From positions 1 to 64,000 of the forward strand of contig NZ_QJKM01000014.1 of the NCBI RefSeq assembly GCF_003425685.1: a stretch of DNA of 64,000 bases, read 5' to 3'. Position numbers and translations under genes: made by a program. Below the pieces are notes generated by a model, which made no database searches, was not told where the DNA came from, and saw only the letters and a program-made list of their open reading frames with translations. Below are positions 62,138 to 64,000 of the stretch, piece by piece; the first letter of the stretch is position 1, and each line of letters opens with the position of its first letter. This stretch comes from Rhizobium terrae. Lineage in GTDB: Bacteria; Pseudomonadota; Alphaproteobacteria; Rhizobiales; Rhizobiaceae.

Positions 62138-63189
62138 TCGGCCGCCTCTCGCAAAGATATGTCGCCAAGTCCGACAGGCCGGGAGGCGACAATCGTTTCG
62201 CCATCCAGCGAAAACGCCGTGGTCAGAATGGCGTAGGGCACCGGCGCGGCGAGCGGCGTTTCGGCATCGGCGACCACCTTCAGCGGCCGCGTGCCGTAGG
62301 GCGCCTCGATATGCCAGTCGAGAAGCCTGGCCCCGTCAGGCAGATAGAAAGCCGAAATCGAACCGTCGACCGGATGGGCGGGAGAAGCCCGATCCAGCGC
62401 CGCGCTCACGGAGGAGAGGCGCGCCCCAATTTCGGAAACTGAAGAAAACGTGTCGACGCGGCGCACCCACACACCGTTATAGGCGACCGAGAGCCGCACC
62501 GCGAAGGTACGGCCGAGTTCCGCCCTGCCGGTGCGGATGAAACGCCGATCCCGGGAAAGGTCAGGTGCGACGGCAACATAGCATTCTTCGGCGCCGGCAA
62601 GCCGCACCGCCCGCTCGACGGGACCGGTGAAATCACCGGCAGATTTCGAAGCCACGTCGCCGGCCTTGAAGGCCTCGCGGGCGATAGTGTCCGTGTGGCG
62701 CACGAGATCGAGCTCGGCGCGATCCGCCTGGCCGCGAACTGCGGTGAAGAGGTCCGTCACATCCGAAAGCTCGACTGGCAGGATGGACAGGATCTCGTCC
62801 ACGACGCCGCCGGGCATGCGATCAAGCTCGACCACGCCAAGACGTTTTGCCCCGACCCTGGCCAGCCGCTCGCCCGCGAGCTTGCCTGGGAACGGCGAAT
62901 GGGCGACCTCGAAGGTCGGGGCGACGGACTTCACCCATTCCCCGACGCGCTTCGACAGAGCCGTCAGGAAGATCGGCAAACCTTCGCGCAGCACCAGGAC
63001 AAGGCCGTCGGACCAGTAGGGCGTAAAACCGGAAACCCAGGTGACGCCGGCCGAGCGCACATGGTTGGTATAGATCAGCACGCCATCGAGACCGGCAGCA
63101 GCGATCGCCTGCTGCAGGCGGGCCTGCCGCGCCTTTACGTCCGCGAGGGAGAGTTCATTTTCGCGCCACTGGATCAGGCCGTGTCTCAT
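62134..63189 (-). CDS. M24-fold protein with creatinase-type N-terminal domain and degenerate catalytic domain
   Basis: The 351-residue protein has a creatinase/prolidase N-terminal domain (about 15-135: ARLQQAIAAAGLDGVLIYTN, WVSGFTPYW) followed by a shortened pita-bread-like domain. In the latter none of the five usual metal ligands (D, D, H, E, E) is visible: the region reads LGRTFAVRLSVAYNGVWVRR, with no GHGIG motif. It is probably non-metallic or a non-catalytic partner of the M24 protein encoded just upstream, whose gene overlaps it by four bases (63186-63189). Confidence 0.75.
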   Translation of the reverse strand: MRHGLIQWRENELSLADVKARQARLQQAIAAAGLDGVLIYTNHVRSAGVTWVSGFTPYWSDGLVLVLREGLPIFLTALSKRVGEWVKSVAPTFEVAHSPFPGKLAGERLARVGAKRLGVVELDRMPGGVVDEILSILPVELSDVTDLFTAVRGQADRAELDLVRHTDTIAREAFKAGDVASKSAGDFTGPVERAVRLAGAEECYVAVAPDLSRDRRFIRTGRAELGRTFAVRLSVAYNGVWVRRVDTFSSVSEIGARLSSVSAALDRASPAHPVDGSISAFYLPDGARLLDWHIEAPYGTRPLKVVADAETPLAAPVPYAILTTAFSLDGETIVASRPVGLGDISLREAAE

Positions 63190-64000
63190 GCCGCTGCCCT
63201 CCGAACGCCGACCGAGAACAGTTCGCGCGGCGTCTTCGTCAGGATTTCAGGCCCGTCGGCGCGGACGATCAGCGAGTCGCCGTGCACGAAGTAACCGATC
63301 TCAGGATTATAGGTGTTCGGGTGGACGATCAGCGACATGCCTTCCTCGATCACCGTGGTCACGTCTTCGAGAATATGCGGCTTGGTATCCGGGAAGAGTC
63401 CCAGGCCGTGGCCACGAACACGGGTATATTCGCTGGTCACATACTCACCGAGACCGTGGGCGCGAAAAATGTCGTTCTCGGCGCGGGCGATATCGGCCGC
63501 CGTCACACCCGGCCTGACCACCGCGAGACCGGCTTCGAGCGCGTCGTTATAGATGCCGAACACCTTGCGCTGCGCCTCGTTCGGTTCGCCGATGACAAGC
63601 GTGCGGCAGATCTGGACATAATAGCCGTTGACGCAAGGGGTAAGCTCGGTCGTCACCAGATCGCCGGGCTTCAGCACCTTGCCGAGCGGCGGCGCCATGC
63701 CGCGCACTTCCGGGCCGCCGACGCCGATGATCATGAAATTGTCGTCGACGCCTTCATTGCGGAAGAAGGATTCGATCTCGGCGATCAGTTCGTAATCCTT
63801 TTTGCCGGCAGCAGCCGCATTGCGGAACACCGCATAACCTTCGTCCGCAAGCCGCGCGGCACTGCGCACCGCGTTCAGCTCGTCGGCGGATTTCACCATC
63901 AGCAGGCGATCGACCAGCGCCGTCGCATCCTCGAAGCGAAGGTCGCCGCGCCGGGCGGCAAGCCCATAGGGCAGATGACGTTTCGGGCCGGCCGCGATGC
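63186..64000 (-). CDS. M24-family (Xaa-Pro peptidase/creatinase-like) protein, 5' end outside the window
   Basis: The frame is open to the window edge; an internal ATG at 63899 is unlikely to be the start because coding similarity (RLLMVKSADELNAVRSAA) continues above it. The visible 271 residues cover the pita-bread domain. GHGLGLFPD keeps the central His, but the other sites differ: the first Asp position is Glu (TTELTP), the second is Gln (YYVQICRT), and the Glu positions fall in LIVHPNTY and GYFVHGDS. Dinuclear metal binding is thus doubtful, as in creatinase, which is metal-free. The substrate is probably an amide or cyclic amidine, which is inference. Confidence 0.85.
   Translation of the reverse strand, partial: IAAGPKRHLPYGLAARRGDLRFEDATALVDRLLMVKSADELNAVRSAARLADEGYAVFRNAAAAGKKDYELIAEIESFFRNEGVDDNFMIIGVGGPEVRGMAPPLGKVLKPGDLVTTELTPCVNGYYVQICRTLVIGEPNEAQRKVFGIYNDALEAGLAVVRPGVTAADIARAENDIFRAHGLGEYVTSEYTRVRGHGLGLFPDTKPHILEDVTTVIEEGMSLIVHPNTYNPEIGYFVHGDSLIVRADGPEILTKTPRELFSVGVRRAAA

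Overview
The window reads as chromosomal DNA of a member of the Rhizobiaceae (Rhizobium / Neorhizobium / Agrobacterium / Ensifer group). The strongest indicators are the convergent pair ndvA (chvA) and ndvB (chvB), which make and export cyclic beta-1,2-glucan, a biotin-dependent pyruvate carboxylase next to them, an alphaproteobacterial L32 gene, a RIME-like palindrome and high-GC codon usage throughout. No tRNA, rRNA or CRISPR array was recognised.

Layout. 0-0.12 kb: end of an IS1182/IS5-type insertion sequence running off the left edge. 0.1-7.7 kb: housekeeping genes (membrane protein, rpmF, GST, mtgA, a polyprenyl diphosphate synthase, LysE-type exporter, OmpA-like lipoprotein, ispG, MFS exporter), with a frameshifted hisC remnant beside ispG. 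7.8-23.2 kb: EamA-type transporter remnant, pyc, a LuxR-type solo regulator, ndvA, a bidirectional terminator, and the 2833-codon ndvB. 23.6-31.6 kb: two M20 peptidase-family hydrolases, a 46-codon membrane protein, a threonine/serine dehydratase-like enzyme, an EEP-family protein with a phospholipase-D-type cardiolipin synthase, and a class III aminotransferase. 32-37.6 kb: a complete dipeptide-type ABC importer operon (SBP, two permeases, two ATPases), with a hairpin after the SBP gene and a RIME-like palindrome between the permease genes. 37.6-39.0 kb: a gene-poor stretch with strong hairpins and three copies of an intergenic repeat. 39.0-46.6 kb: pbpC and a PAN-domain alpha-2-macroglobulin, the envelope pair also known from E. 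coli.

46.7-64 kb (all on the minus strand) is a dense catabolic block. One operon encodes a TRAP importer (DctQM fusion and DctP), an IclR regulator, an SCP2-type thiolase, an acyl-CoA synthetase fused to a PPC/DUF296 domain, and an SDR. Upstream of it are a second SDR, an ACMSD-like amidohydrolase, a complete NMT1/SsuABC-type ABC importer, an MmgE/PrpD protein and two M24-fold proteins whose metal ligands are largely missing. Several genes overlap by ATGA, so translational coupling is likely. The natural reading is uptake and CoA-dependent breakdown of one or two organic acids or amides. The substrate cannot be named from sequence. This block, and in particular the PPC fusion and the ligand-poor M24 pair, is the best candidate here for undescribed biochemistry.
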